In this document: positions 9,474 through 18,855 of the stretch, piece by piece
Layout of the letters: each line of letters opens with the position of its first letter
How positions within the stretch are numbered: position 1 is the stretch's first letter
Assembly: GCF_016793705.1 (NCBI RefSeq)
Contig: NZ_JAEULO010000068.1
Location: forward strand, 227,533 to 291,532
From: Tabrizicola sp.
Lineage (GTDB): Bacteria > Pseudomonadota > Alphaproteobacteria > Rhodobacterales > Rhodobacteraceae
Reading direction: 5' to 3'
DNA length: 64,000 nucleotides
Notes under the pieces: generated by a model
Databases searched by the model: none
Seen by the model: the letters and a program-made list of their open reading frames with translations, nothing else
What the model was told of the DNA's origin: nothing
Position numbers and translations under genes: made by a program

Positions 9474-9496
9474 GGCTGCTCCTCATTCGGCTGTTC

Positions 9497-9524
9497 CCGA
9501 CGAGGAGACGAAGTCGAACGAGGA
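9497..9524 (+). repeat. dispersed GAGGAG-type intergenic repeat, copy 1
   Basis: 28-nt element made of CGACGAGGAG, a CGAAG core and CGAACGAGGAG, just after the hyuA stop. It differs at only two positions from the copy at 32059-32086, and is preceded by CTCCTC that could pair with the first GAGGAG. Function unknown. Confidence 0.55.
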
Positions 9525-9587
9525 GGCCCAAGCCGAGCCGATTCACCCTTGACCTCTTCCCGCCGCGCCCTTAATCCGCCCGCCAGT

Positions 9588-9664
9588 GGCTAGGTAGCTC
9601 AGCTGGTTAGAGCGCGCGACTCATAATCGCGAGGTCGAGGGTTCGAGTCCCTCCCTCGCCACCA
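9588..9664 (+). tRNA. tRNA-Met (CAT), probably elongator
   Basis: 77-nt cloverleaf with encoded CCA. D arm GCTC/GAGC, anticodon stem CGCGA/TCGCG with loop CTCATAA (anticodon CAT at 9622-9624), T stem GAGGG/CCCTC. The acceptor GGCTAGG pairs with CCTCGCC except for one T4-C69 mismatch. CAT could also be tRNA-Ile2 read by lysidine; the GGCTA start favours elongator Met. It is not initiator tRNA, because the acceptor has a normal G1-C72 pair. Confidence 0.88.
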
Positions 9665-9818
9665 CTTCCCGAAGACCCTGACGATCCCGGAGGCCCGTAG
9701 CCCCGCCTCGGTGCGGCCGTCCCGCGGCCAAGAAAGCCATTGCAGCGCAGGCCGGGCGCTGATTGATTGCATTAACAATGCCTTGCCCTGACCAGCCCTT
9801 GCGACGGGGTCCGGACCC

Positions 9819-12800
9819 TTGACCAGTCAGACCGACAGCTTCCTGGCGCGCTGCCTGTCCATTGACCTGGAGGTGGACCCGAAGACCGCGCGGCTTTTCG
9901 CCTTCGGCGCGCTGCGGGGCGGGGAGACGCTGGCCTACCGCGCCGGACCCTGGGCCGCTCTCGACATGGCACTCGACCGGCTGGAGGCGTTCAGTGCCGG
10001 GGCGACACATCTCGTCGGGCACAACATCCTGCGCCATGACCTGCCGCATCTGGCGGCGAACCGGGCGCGGCTGGCCGGGCTGGGCGCAGCGGCCGTCGAC
10101 ACGCTTTGGCTGAACCCGCTCGCCTTCCCGCGCAATCCCTATCACCACCTGGTCAAGCATTATCAGGACGGGCGGCTGGAGGTCGGCCATGTCAACGACC
10201 CGGTGGAAGATGCCCGGCTGGCGATGCAGCTTTTGTCCGACCAGATCGCCGCCTTCGCCCGGCTGGGAGAGGAAAGCCCGGACACACTGGCCGCCTGGCA
10301 CCACTTGACCACCCGCGGGTCCGAGGCGCCGGGCTTCGATGCCCTCTTCCAGGCGCTGCGCGGCCCCGCCCCCGGCGAGGCGGCAGCCCATGCGGCGATC
10401 CGGCGGCTCTTGACGGGGCAGGCCTGCAACCACCGGCTCGACCAGACGCTCGAGCGCCTCTCCGATCCGCAGAACGGCTGGCCGATGGCCTATGCGCTGG
10501 CCTGGATTTCGGTCGCGGGCGGGGCCTCGGTGATGCCGCCCTGGGTGCGGTTGCAGTTCCCGCAGGCCGCGCGGATCGTCCGCGACCTGCGCGACTCCAA
10601 CTGCGGCGACCCGGCCTGCGCCTGGTGCCGCGAGGGAAACGATCCGGGCCGCGCGCTGGAGCGCTGGTTCGGCTTTCCCGCCTTCCGGCCAGAGCCCGTG
10701 GACCCGGAAACCCGCAGGCCGCTTCAGGAACGCATCGTCGCCGAGGCGATGGCGGGCAAGTCGGTGCTGGGCATCCTGCCCACCGGCACCGGGAAATCGG
10801 TCTGCTACCAGATCCCGGCCCTGTCCCGCTTTGACCGGACCGGGGCGCTGACGGTGGTCATCTCGCCCCTTGTCGCGCTGATGGCAGACCAGGTGCAGGG
10901 CATGGCACGGGCGGGCATCTCCTGCGCCGTCACGGTGAACGGGATGCTGTCGCTGCCCGAACGCCACGACGCGCTGGAGAAGGTGCGGATGGGCGATGCG
11001 GCGATGCTGCTGATCTCGCCCGAACAGCTGCGCTCGCCTTCCGTCCGCTCCGTGCTGCACCAGCGCGAGGTCGGGCTCTGGGTGCTGGACGAGGCGCATT
11101 GCATCTCGAAATGGGGCCACGATTTCCGCCCCGACTACCGCTATGTCAGCCGCTTCATCAGGGAATCCTCGGGCGACAGCGTGCCGCCGGTCCTGTGCCT
11201 GACCGCCACGGCGAAGCCGGAGGTGGTGCGCGACATCCGCGACCATTTCCAGACGCGTGTGGGCGTCGACCTCATGCTTCTCGATGGTGGCGCGGTGCGG
11301 ACCAACCTGCATTTCGATGTCCTGCCGACGCAGAAGGCCACCAAGCTCTCCGACATCCTGACGGCAATCGAGGCGCACTTGCCGTCCGAAGGTGGCTCGG
11401 GCGCGATTGTCTATTGCGCCACGCGCGCCACGACCGAACGGGTGGCGGGGCATCTCAAGGCGCAGGGGCTGGCGGCGGACCACTTCCATGCGGGCCTTGA
11501 GCCCGAGCGCAAGCGCGAGGTGCAGGAGGCCTTCCGCACCGGCCAGCTTCGGGTCATCGCCGCGACCAACGCCTTCGGCATGGGCATCGACAAGCCCGAC
11601 ATCCGGCTGGTGGTGCACGCCGACATTCCGGGCTCGCTGGAGAACTACCTGCAAGAGGCGGGCCGCGCAGGCCGGGACCGGGCACCCGCCCGTTGTGTGC
11701 TGCTCTACGACCCCGAGGATGTCGAGCGGCAATTCTCGCTCTCGGCCCGGTCGCGACTGGCCCGGCACGAGATCGGCGCGATCCTCAAGGCGCTTCGGCG
11801 GATGGAGAAGCACAAGTCGGGCGAGGTGGTCGCCACCCCGGGCGAGATCGTGCGCGAGGAGAAGGACCAGGCGTTCGAGCGCGACCGGCAGACCGACGAC
11901 ACCCGCGTCAAGACCGCCGTCGCCTGGCTGGAGGAGGCGACGCTCCTCTCGCGTGAGGAGAACCGGGTGATGGTCTTCCCCTCCGCGCTACGCATCCGCA
12001 CGGTCGAGGACGCGGCGGCAATCCTTGACCGTGCCGATATCACGGGGGCGCGGAAGAAGCAGCTTCTGGATCTTGTCCGCCATGTGATGAACGCGGCCCC
12101 AGACGCTGGCGTGTCGACCGACGATCTGATCGGCGCGACCGGGCTTGCGGGCAAGGGCGTGGCCAAGGCCCTGGCCGATCTGGAGGCGCTGGGGATCGCC
12201 CGCAACGACACCGCGATCACCGTCTACCTGCACCTCGGCGTCGAGGACGCCTCGACCCGGCGGCTGGAGCAGGCGGCACGGCTGGAGACCGACCTGATCG
12301 AACTCATGCAGGAGGCCGCGCCAGATGCGCAGGGCAGCGTGCTGCCACTCCATCTGACCGAAACCTGTCAGGCGCTCCGCGACCGGGGCCATGTCCAGGT
12401 GCGGCCCGATCTGGTCGAGACGATCCTGCGCAGCATGGCGCAGGACGGGCGCGACCACGAGGGCAAGAGCGGTAGCCTGACGCTGCGAAAGCTCAGCCGG
12501 AACAGTCTGTCGCTGCGGCTGGGGCGGTCGTGGTCGCTGGTCGCGCGCATCGCCGATCTCCGCCGGCAAGGGGCGCAGGTGTTGCTGTCGCACCTGATCG
12601 GGCGGGCGGCAAAGGGCGCGCGGGGCAAGGATGTCCAGGTCGACACCATCCTTGGCGCGATGCTGGACGCGCTGAACGGCGATGCCCTTCTGCGGGCTGA
12701 CGTCAAGGACATGACCCGGCTGATGGACCGCGCGCTTCTCTGGCTGCATGAGCAGCGGATCGTGACGCTGGGCCGCGGGCTGACCGTGTTCCGCCCGGCA

Positions 12801-14927
12801 ATCACCGTGCATCTGAACCCGAAGGGTGGGCTCTTCACGCTGAATCATTTTGCGCCTTTGGAAGAGCATTACACCGAAACGACGATCCAGACGCATGTGA
12901 TGGCCGCCTATGCCGAAATCGGGCTTGCCGACATCAATCGGGCGCAGAAGCTGGCCGAGGATTACTTCAGGCTCGACCGCGACAGCTTCCTGCGGCAGTG
13001 GCTGCCGGGGCGCTCCACCGACCTCCGGCGGCAGACCACCAGCGCCTCATGGCGCGCCATCGTCGAGGCGCTGGACAATCCCGCCCAGGCCGAGATCGTG
13101 CGCGACGACCGCGAGCAGACCAACGTGCTGGTGCTGGCGGGGCCGGGGTCGGGCAAGACCCGCGTCCTTGTCCACCGCATCGCCTATCTGGTCCGGGTCC
13201 GGCGCGAGGACCCGCGCGGCATCCTGGTTCTGACCTACAACCGTCACGCCGCAGCCGAAGTCCGCGAACGCTTGCGCCGCCTGATCGGCGAGGATGCGGT
13301 GCTGGTCACGGTCTTGACCTGCCACGCGCTGGCGATGCGGCTGGTCGGTGCCAGCTTCGCGGGCGACCCGGGTCGCGAGCGCGACTTTGACGGCATCGTC
13401 ATGCAGGCGGTGGCGCTTCTGCGCGGCGACGGCCTCACCCGGCCCGAGGCCGAGGCCCTTCGCGAGACGCTGATCCAGGGCTACCGATGGCTTCTGGTCG
13501 ACGAATATCAGGACATCGGCCCCGAGGAATACGCCCTGATCGGCGCGGTGGCGGGCCGGTCGCTGGAGGACCCCGACCTGAAGATCAGCCTCTTCGCGGT
13601 GGGCGACGACGACCAGAACATCTACGCCTTCGCCGGGGCCTCGATCGACTTCATCCGCCGCTTCGAGGCGGATCATGCCGCGAAGCCCGTCTGGCTGACC
13701 GAGAACTACCGCTCCACCGGCCATATCATCGCTGCCGCGAATGCCGTCATCGCCCCGGCGGCGGGGCGGATGAAGGCGGGGCACGACATCACCGTGAACC
13801 GCGCGCGGGCGAAGGACCCGCCGGGGGGCGACTGGTCTGCACTCGACCCGGCGGCGCAGGGCCGCGTCACCCTGCTCGACGCCGGGCCGGGCGCGCGGGC
13901 GCAGGCGGTGGCGGCCCTGGACGAGTTGCAGCGCCTGTCGCGTCTCGACCCGGACTGGTCCTGGCGCAGATGCGCCGTGATCGCCCGCGACTGGAAGCGG
14001 CTCCTTCCGCTGCGCGCCCATGCCGAGGCGCTCGGCATCCCGGTCGACATGGCGAACGAGAAGATGCCAAGCCTCTGGCGCCTGCGCGAGATGCAGGCCT
14101 TCATCCGCGCGCTCCTGGCAGACCGTGCGCGGATGCTGGGTGTCGACGACCTTGTCGCGCTCCTCAACGCCCAGCCGCAGACCCGCTGGACCGACCTGGT
14201 CGGCGAGGGGATCGGCGCCCTGGCCCGCGAGCTGGCGGAAAAGACCGCGACCGTCCCCGATCTGGTGCAATGGTTCGGCGAATGGGCCCGCTCGGCGCGG
14301 GGCGAGCAGCGCGGGCTGTTGCTTCTGACCGCGCATCGTTCCAAAGGGCTGGAGTTCGACCATGTCGCGATCCTGGACGGCGGCTGGGACCGCCCGTCCC
14401 GCAACGAGGATGCCGAGGCCCCGCGCCGCCTGTTCTATGTCGCCATGACGCGGGCAAGGCAGACCCTGACCGTGCTGACCGGCGGCGCCCATGCCCTTGT
14501 CCGGCCGGGCGGGTGCGTCCTGCCGCGCCGGGTCCGTCCGGACCTTACCGCCGCGCCCGGCGTGCACCGGCACTACATTCCTGCCGATCCGAAGCTGGTG
14601 GACCTGTCCTACGCCGGACGCCTGAAACCCGGCCATCCCGCGCTTGCCGCCATCGCCGCCGCGCGTCCGGGCGATCCGGTGCGTCTTCTGCGGCAGGGCG
14701 ACCGCTGGCAGATCGAGAACGAGGCGGGAATCGTGCTGGGCCGCATGTCACGCTCTTTCCACCCACCCGATACGGGCGCACTCCTGTGCGGCGAGGTCGC
14801 CGCGATCCTCGGCTGGCGCGGGAAGGACGGTCAGGACGACTACGCCCGCCACCTGCATCGCGAGGCTTGGGAGGTGGTTCTGCCCGAGCTTGTCTATACG
14901 CTCAGCGCACCCGCCCCGGCAGCGTGA
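9819..14927 (+). CDS. exonuclease-like / RecQ helicase / UvrD helicase triple fusion
   Basis: A 1702-aa multidomain DNA repair protein. Residues about 12-150 look like a DEDD 3'-5' exonuclease (SIDLEVD with D16/E18, HNILRHD at 68-74, DPVEDARLA at 127-135). A Cys cluster (C262, C267, C270) may bind zinc. The RecQ core starts near 300: Walker A PTGTGKS at 321-327 and DEAH at 424-427, then helicase C and winged-helix regions. From about 1095 a UvrD/Rep superfamily 1 helicase follows: AGPGSGKTR near 1107, LLVDEYQDIGPEEY near 1225 and YVAMTRARQTL near 1538. It starts with TTG at 9819. It ends 6 nt from the convergent gnd. The architecture is known in proteobacteria but little studied. Confidence 0.9.
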   Translation: MTSQTDSFLARCLSIDLEVDPKTARLFAFGALRGGETLAYRAGPWAALDMALDRLEAFSAGATHLVGHNILRHDLPHLAANRARLAGLGAAAVDTLWLNPLAFPRNPYHHLVKHYQDGRLEVGHVNDPVEDARLAMQLLSDQIAAFARLGEESPDTLAAWHHLTTRGSEAPGFDALFQALRGPAPGEAAAHAAIRRLLTGQACNHRLDQTLERLSDPQNGWPMAYALAWISVAGGASVMPPWVRLQFPQAARIVRDLRDSNCGDPACAWCREGNDPGRALERWFGFPAFRPEPVDPETRRPLQERIVAEAMAGKSVLGILPTGTGKSVCYQIPALSRFDRTGALTVVISPLVALMADQVQGMARAGISCAVTVNGMLSLPERHDALEKVRMGDAAMLLISPEQLRSPSVRSVLHQREVGLWVLDEAHCISKWGHDFRPDYRYVSRFIRESSGDSVPPVLCLTATAKPEVVRDIRDHFQTRVGVDLMLLDGGAVRTNLHFDVLPTQKATKLSDILTAIEAHLPSEGGSGAIVYCATRATTERVAGHLKAQGLAADHFHAGLEPERKREVQEAFRTGQLRVIAATNAFGMGIDKPDIRLVVHADIPGSLENYLQEAGRAGRDRAPARCVLLYDPEDVERQFSLSARSRLARHEIGAILKALRRMEKHKSGEVVATPGEIVREEKDQAFERDRQTDDTRVKTAVAWLEEATLLSREENRVMVFPSALRIRTVEDAAAILDRADITGARKKQLLDLVRHVMNAAPDAGVSTDDLIGATGLAGKGVAKALADLEALGIARNDTAITVYLHLGVEDASTRRLEQAARLETDLIELMQEAAPDAQGSVLPLHLTETCQALRDRGHVQVRPDLVETILRSMAQDGRDHEGKSGSLTLRKLSRNSLSLRLGRSWSLVARIADLRRQGAQVLLSHLIGRAAKGARGKDVQVDTILGAMLDALNGDALLRADVKDMTRLMDRALLWLHEQRIVTLGRGLTVFRPAITVHLNPKGGLFTLNHFAPLEEHYTETTIQTHVMAAYAEIGLADINRAQKLAEDYFRLDRDSFLRQWLPGRSTDLRRQTTSASWRAIVEALDNPAQAEIVRDDREQTNVLVLAGPGSGKTRVLVHRIAYLVRVRREDPRGILVLTYNRHAAAEVRERLRRLIGEDAVLVTVLTCHALAMRLVGASFAGDPGRERDFDGIVMQAVALLRGDGLTRPEAEALRETLIQGYRWLLVDEYQDIGPEEYALIGAVAGRSLEDPDLKISLFAVGDDDQNIYAFAGASIDFIRRFEADHAAKPVWLTENYRSTGHIIAAANAVIAPAAGRMKAGHDITVNRARAKDPPGGDWSALDPAAQGRVTLLDAGPGARAQAVAALDELQRLSRLDPDWSWRRCAVIARDWKRLLPLRAHAEALGIPVDMANEKMPSLWRLREMQAFIRALLADRARMLGVDDLVALLNAQPQTRWTDLVGEGIGALARELAEKTATVPDLVQWFGEWARSARGEQRGLLLLTAHRSKGLEFDHVAILDGGWDRPSRNEDAEAPRRLFYVAMTRARQTLTVLTGGAHALVRPGGCVLPRRVRPDLTAAPGVHRHYIPADPKLVDLSYAGRLKPGHPALAAIAAARPGDPVRLLRQGDRWQIENEAGIVLGRMSRSFHPPDTGALLCGEVAAILGWRGKDGQDDYARHLHREAWEVVLPELVYTLSAPAPAA

Positions 14928-14933
14928 GCGTCC

Positions 14934-16331
14934 TCAGCCTTTCGCCCAGGGTCCGTGCGGCTGGTCCAGCCCGTCAATCCGCTGGAATCCGTGCAGCCCG
15001 AAGAAATCGCGCTGGCCCTGGATCATGTTCGCCGTCCCGCGCGCCGTCCGCATCAGGTCGAACCAGGCCAGCCCCGCCGACAGCGCGGGCAGCCCCAGCC
15101 CATGCAGCGCGCCCGCCGCCACCACCCGGCGCAAGGCCGGAAGCGTCCGGCGCAGGTGATCGGCAAAGAAGGGGGCCAGCATCAGGTTGCGACCGGGGTC
15201 CTCGGCAAGCGCCTCTGCCATGTCGTTCAGCATCGCCGAGCGGATGATGCAGCCCGCCCGCCAGACCCGCGCCACCCGGGGCATGTCCAAGGCCCAGCCG
15301 AACTCGCCCGCCGCCGCCGTCATCATCGCGAAGCCCTGGGCATAGCACAGGATCTTCCCCGCGATCAGCGCCTGTTCCAGATCGTCCAGCGCAACCTCAA
15401 CCCGCTCCGGCCCCGGCCCGTACAAGGCCTCGCCCGCTGCCCGCTCGCCGCGCCGGGAGGACACGTTCCGCGCCATCACCGCCGCCTCGATCACCGGGAT
15501 CGGGGTGCCGAGGTTCTGCGCCTCGATCGCCGTCCAGCGCCCGGTGCCCTTCTGCCCCGCCGCATCGACGATCATGTCCAGAAGCGGCCCGCCCTTGACC
15601 GGATCCGCCGCCCCTGCCACCGCCGCCGAAATCTCCACCAGGTAGGACCGCAGCACGCCCTCGTTCCAGCGCGCGAAAACCGGGGCGATTTCTGCGGCGC
15701 TCATCCCCAGCCCGTCGCGCATCACGCCATAGACTTCGGCGATCATCTGCATGTCGGCATATTCGATGCCGTTGTGGACGGCCTTGACGAAATGGCCCGC
15801 GCCGCCTTCGCCCATGTGGTCGGCGCAGGGGGTGCCGTCCTCGGCCCGGGCGGCGATGGCCTGGAACACCTTGCGCATCCGCTGCCAGTGGATGGGCAGG
15901 CCGCCCGCCATGATCGCCGGCCCATGCCGCGCCCCTTCCTCGCCCCCCGACACGCCGATGCCCATGAAGCCGAAGGGCAGGCCCGCCGCCGCCCGGCGGT
16001 TGGTGTCGTGGAAGTTGGCGTTGCCCGCGTCGATCACCAGATCCTCGGGCTGGAGGAGCGGCGCCAGCGCGGCGAGTTGGTCGTCGACCGGCTGGCCCGC
16101 CGGGACCATCAGGATGATCGAGCGCGGGCCTGCCATCGCCGCGACCAGCGCCTGCAGCGTGTCGGTCGGCACGATCCGCGCGGCAAGATCGCCCGCCCCG
16201 GCGTGGAAATCGTGCGTCACGCTGGTCGTCCGGTTCCAGACCGCGATCGGAAACCCCTTCTCCGCGATGTTCAGCGCCAGTGCCGCCCCCATGGTGCCAA
16301 GGCCGACCAGCCCGACCTGCGGTTTCTGCAT
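14934..16331 (-). CDS. gnd: 6-phosphogluconate dehydrogenase (decarboxylating)
   Basis: 465-aa oxidative pentose phosphate enzyme turning 6-phosphogluconate into ribulose 5-phosphate, CO2 and NADPH. Seen: NADP motif [12 protein letters not shown] at residues 9-20, the substrate pocket [18 protein letters not shown], catalytic [17 protein letters not shown] (in part) and the tail [20 protein letters not shown] (20 residues). ATG 16331 gives family length; the open frame extends upstream without a start. Its leader contains a long hairpin with a CG-centred palindrome, a possible operator. Confidence 0.95.
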   Translation of the reverse strand: MQKPQVGLVGLGTMGAALALNIAEKGFPIAVWNRTTSVTHDFHAGAGDLAARIVPTDTLQALVAAMAGPRSIILMVPAGQPVDDQLAALAPLLQPEDLVIDAGNANFHDTNRRAAAGLPFGFMGIGVSGGEEGARHGPAIMAGGLPIHWQRMRKVFQAIAARAEDGTPCADHMGEGGAGHFVKAVHNGIEYADMQMIAEVYGVMRDGLGMSAAEIAPVFARWNEGVLRSYLVEISAAVAGAADPVKGGPLLDMIVDAAGQKGTGRWTAIEAQNLGTPIPVIEAAVMARNVSSRRGERAAGEALYGPGPERVEVALDDLEQALIAGKILCYAQGFAMMTAAAGEFGWALDMPRVARVWRAGCIIRSAMLNDMAEALAEDPGRNLMLAPFFADHLRRTLPALRRVVAAGALHGLGLPALSAGLAWFDLMRTARGTANMIQGQRDFFGLHGFQRIDGLDQPHGPWAKG

Positions 16332-16353
16332 CGCGATTCCTCCCATTCCGCCG

Positions 16354-16385
16354 CCCGGCGGTGTTTGCGCAAACAGACCGCCGGG
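16354..16385. promoter_or_regulatory. hairpin with CG-centred 14-bp palindrome in the gnd leader
   Basis: Arms CCCGGCGGT and ACCGCCGGG flank TGTTTGCGCAAACA (16362-16375), a perfect palindrome with a central CG, the form bound by LacI-family regulators. It lies 23 nt before the gnd start codon. Rhodobacter CceR is a LacI-family regulator of sugar catabolism, so a CceR-like site is a reasonable guess; it is inference only. Confidence 0.5.
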
Positions 16386-16515
16386 ACATGTCGGGGTCAA
16401 GCCCAAAGCCACCCTGGCCGGGGGGCATGGCGCGAACCCGCGGCGTCGCCGCCGGGACCGGCGGGAGTCGCTTCTGGCGCTGGCTGCGACGCCGCCGCGC
16501 ATGATAAGGGGGCGC

Positions 16516-17958
16516 ATGACCTATCGTTTCATGATCCAGGGCGCAGGCTCGAACGTCGGCAAGTCGCTGCTCGTCGCGGGCCTCTGCCGTCATTTCACGC
16601 GGCTCGGAATGACCGTCCGCCCGTTCAAGCCGCAGAACATGTCAAACAACGCCGCGGTGGCGACGGGCGGCGAGATCGGCCGCGCCCAGGCCCTGCAGGC
16701 CCGTGCCTGCAAGGCGTCGCCGCATGTCGACATGAACCCCGTCCTTCTGAAGCCCGAATCCGAAACCGGCGCCCAGGTCATCGTGCAGGGCCAACGCCTG
16801 ACCACGGTGAAGGCCCGCGACTATGCGGTGCTGAAGCCGCAGCTGATGACCCCGGTGCTGGACAGTTTCCGCCGCCTGCAGGCACAAGCCGACCTCGTCA
16901 TCGTCGAAGGCGCGGGCAGCCCGGCGGAAGTGAACCTGCGAGCGGGGGACATCGCCAACATGGGCTTCGCGCGCGCCGCCGATGTGCCGGTGATCCTGAC
17001 CGGAGACATCGACCGCGGCGGCGTCATCGCGCAACTGGTCGGTACGCAGGCCGTTCTCGACCCCGAAGATGCCGCGCTGATCCGGGGCTTCCTGGTCAAC
17101 AAGTTCCGCGGCGACCCCCGGCTTTTCGACGAGGGCTACCGCCTGATCGAAAGCCGTACCGGCTGGCAGGCCCTCGGCGTCATCCCCTGGTTCCCCCAGG
17201 CCCACCGCCTCCCCGCCGAAGACGCGGCCGATCTCGGGGGCACGCGCGGCAGCGGCAGCTTCCTCATCGCCGTCCCCCACCTGAACCGTATCGCCAATTT
17301 CGACGACCTCGATCCGCTGGCGCAGGAGCCCGGCGTCACTCTGAAGATCGTCAAGCCCGGCCAGCCCCTGCCGGTCGAGGCCGACCTGATCATTCTGCCG
17401 GGAAGCAAGGCCACCATCGCCGACCTCGCCCATTTCCGGGCGCAGGGCTGGGACATCGACCTCGCCGCCGCCCTGAGACGCGGCGCAAAAGTCCTCGGCC
17501 TCTGCGGCGGCTACCAGATGCTCGGGAAGGAAATCGCCGACCCCGACGGCATCGAGGGCAAGCCCGGCTCCGTCCCCGGCCTCGGCCTTCTCGACCTCAC
17601 CACCACGATGACCCCCGACAAGCGCGTCACGGAAACCGAAGCGATCCATCCCGCCTCCGGCACCCGCGTCACCGGCTACGAAATCCACCTCGGTCGCACG
17701 GACGGCCCCGACCGCGCCCGCCCGATGTTCACCGTGAACGGCCAGCCCGAAGGCGCGATCCGCGCCGATGGCCGCGTCATGGGCAGCTACCTGCACGGCA
17801 TGTTCAGCGAAGACAGATTCCGGCGCGCCTTCCTCGCCAGCCTCGGCGCCACGCCGGGCAATGCCAGCTACGACGCCACGGTCGAGGAAACCCTCGACGC
17901 CCTCGCTGACCACCTGGCGGCGCATGTCGACTGCGAAGCCCTGTCGAAGCTGGCGTAG
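16516..17958 (+). CDS. cobQ: cobyric acid synthase
   Basis: 480-aa glutamine-dependent amidotransferase that amidates adenosylcobyrinic acid a,c-diamide in cobalamin synthesis. N-terminal P-loop-like domain: [20 protein letters not shown] (residues 6-25) and [11 protein letters not shown]; central [15 protein letters not shown]-terminal glutaminase with nucleophile motif [12 protein letters not shown] and a late GSYLHGMF His. ATG 16516 follows AAGGGGG. No other cob gene is in the window, and I saw no cobalamin riboswitch in the 184-bp spacer to gnd. Confidence 0.95.
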   Translation: MTYRFMIQGAGSNVGKSLLVAGLCRHFTRLGMTVRPFKPQNMSNNAAVATGGEIGRAQALQARACKASPHVDMNPVLLKPESETGAQVIVQGQRLTTVKARDYAVLKPQLMTPVLDSFRRLQAQADLVIVEGAGSPAEVNLRAGDIANMGFARAADVPVILTGDIDRGGVIAQLVGTQAVLDPEDAALIRGFLVNKFRGDPRLFDEGYRLIESRTGWQALGVIPWFPQAHRLPAEDAADLGGTRGSGSFLIAVPHLNRIANFDDLDPLAQEPGVTLKIVKPGQPLPVEADLIILPGSKATIADLAHFRAQGWDIDLAAALRRGAKVLGLCGGYQMLGKEIADPDGIEGKPGSVPGLGLLDLTTTMTPDKRVTETEAIHPASGTRVTGYEIHLGRTDGPDRARPMFTVNGQPEGAIRADGRVMGSYLHGMFSEDRFRRAFLASLGATPGNASYDATVEETLDALADHLAAHVDCEALSKLA

Positions 17959-17980
17959 GTCGGGGTTCACCCCGACTCTC
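17956..17980. repeat. GTCGGGG hairpin repeat, copy 1
   Basis: Stem GTCGGGGT/ACCCCGAC (17959-17976) right after the cobQ stop, preceded by TAG and followed by TCT. A near-identical unit follows azlC at 33091-33114 and a degraded one precedes pfkB at 36612-36633. No U-run follows, so it is a weak terminator at best. Confidence 0.5.
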
Positions 17981-18146
17981 CCGCCGCATCCCTGCATCCT
18001 TCCGCCCCTGTGACAACTCAGCCGCAGCCAAAAGAATTCACAGTTTCGCATGCTTTTCGGCCACAATCAGGGCGGGTAAACTTCCCGCATCTTCAGTGTG
18101 CAGGTTCGGGCCGTTCGCCCGCCGCCGCAAAAAAAAGGATCAGGAA

Positions 18147-18734
18147 ATGAAACTCGCCATCCTCGCCGCCGCTTCAGCGCTTCTCCTCGGCCAGAGCGCC
18201 GCCGCCCAGGATGGGTTCTACTACGGTATCGGCCTTGGCCTCACCCGGACCAGCACGGTCTCTCCGGTCGTTCCCGGCTATGAAGCGGATGCGACCGACG
18301 TTTCGCTCGCCCTGACGGCGGGCTACCGCTTCGCCGGCACGGCTGCGCTGAGCTACGGGATCGAGGGCAACCTCGACGTGCTCGGCGGCGCGACGATGAG
18401 CGATGGCGCCGACGCCTGCACCGGCAGTTCGCCCTCCTGGTGCAGCGTCGACACCGTCCTGCGCCTGCGCGGCACGCTGACGAACCAGCTGGCGAACGGC
18501 GGAGAGCTGACCTGGTCGCTGGGCGCGGTCATGGTCAAGGGCATCAGCGAGAATGGCCCCGGCAACAATCTCGATACCACCGGGCGCGGACTGTCCGTCG
18601 GTCTGGGCTGGCAACCGGGGGGCGGCATGCCGGTGCGGGTCGATGTGAACTACGATGCGATCCGCGACGACAACCAGCCCGCCTATGAGCGTGATCTCGA
18701 CCTGTTCGGCCTGCGCGTCTCGTATATGTTCTGA
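18147..18734 (+). CDS. outer membrane beta-barrel protein
   Basis: 195-aa protein with a signal peptide ending SAAAQ (about residue 21) and a body of alternating amphipathic strands (FYYGIGLGLTR, ALTAGYRFAG, YGIEGNLDVLGG, LRLRGTLTNQL, LSVGLGWQP, VRVDVNYDAI) ending in an aromatic LRVSYMF, the C-terminal Phe typical of BAM-inserted barrels. It fits an OmpA/porin-like eight-stranded barrel. One Cys pair (ACTGSS ... WCSVD) may form a disulfide. AGGA lies before the ATG. Function unknown. Confidence 0.75.
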   Translation: MKLAILAAASALLLGQSAAAQDGFYYGIGLGLTRTSTVSPVVPGYEADATDVSLALTAGYRFAGTAALSYGIEGNLDVLGGATMSDGADACTGSSPSWCSVDTVLRLRGTLTNQLANGGELTWSLGAVMVKGISENGPGNNLDTTGRGLSVGLGWQPGGGMPVRVDVNYDAIRDDNQPAYERDLDLFGLRVSYMF

Positions 18735-18743
18735 TCCGGCCAG

Positions 18744-18782
18744 CACGGGCGGGGTGGGCAGTCCTGCCCCCTTCCGCCCGTG
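18744..18782 (+). terminator. terminator-like hairpin after the beta-barrel gene
   Basis: Perfect 9-bp arms CACGGGCGG (18744-18752) and CCGCCCGTG (18774-18782) enclose a smaller GGGCAG/CTGCCC hairpin; GTTT follows. It lies 10 nt after the stop codon. Confidence 0.55.
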
Positions 18783-18855
18783 GTTTACCGATCCTGAACA
18801 CCCACGCGCAATTCCTTGAAATCATTGAAGGCCGCCAGTCCGTCCAGCGTGGACA

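Noticed and set aside
9621-11813. 730-codon minus-strand open frame opposite the helicase fusion
   Set aside because: Also covers the tRNA-Met gene and has shadow composition.
16332-16515. Possible cobalamin riboswitch upstream of cobQ
   Set aside because: No B12-box or conserved GCCACTG-type core seen in the 184-bp spacer; the visible hairpin fits the gnd side better.
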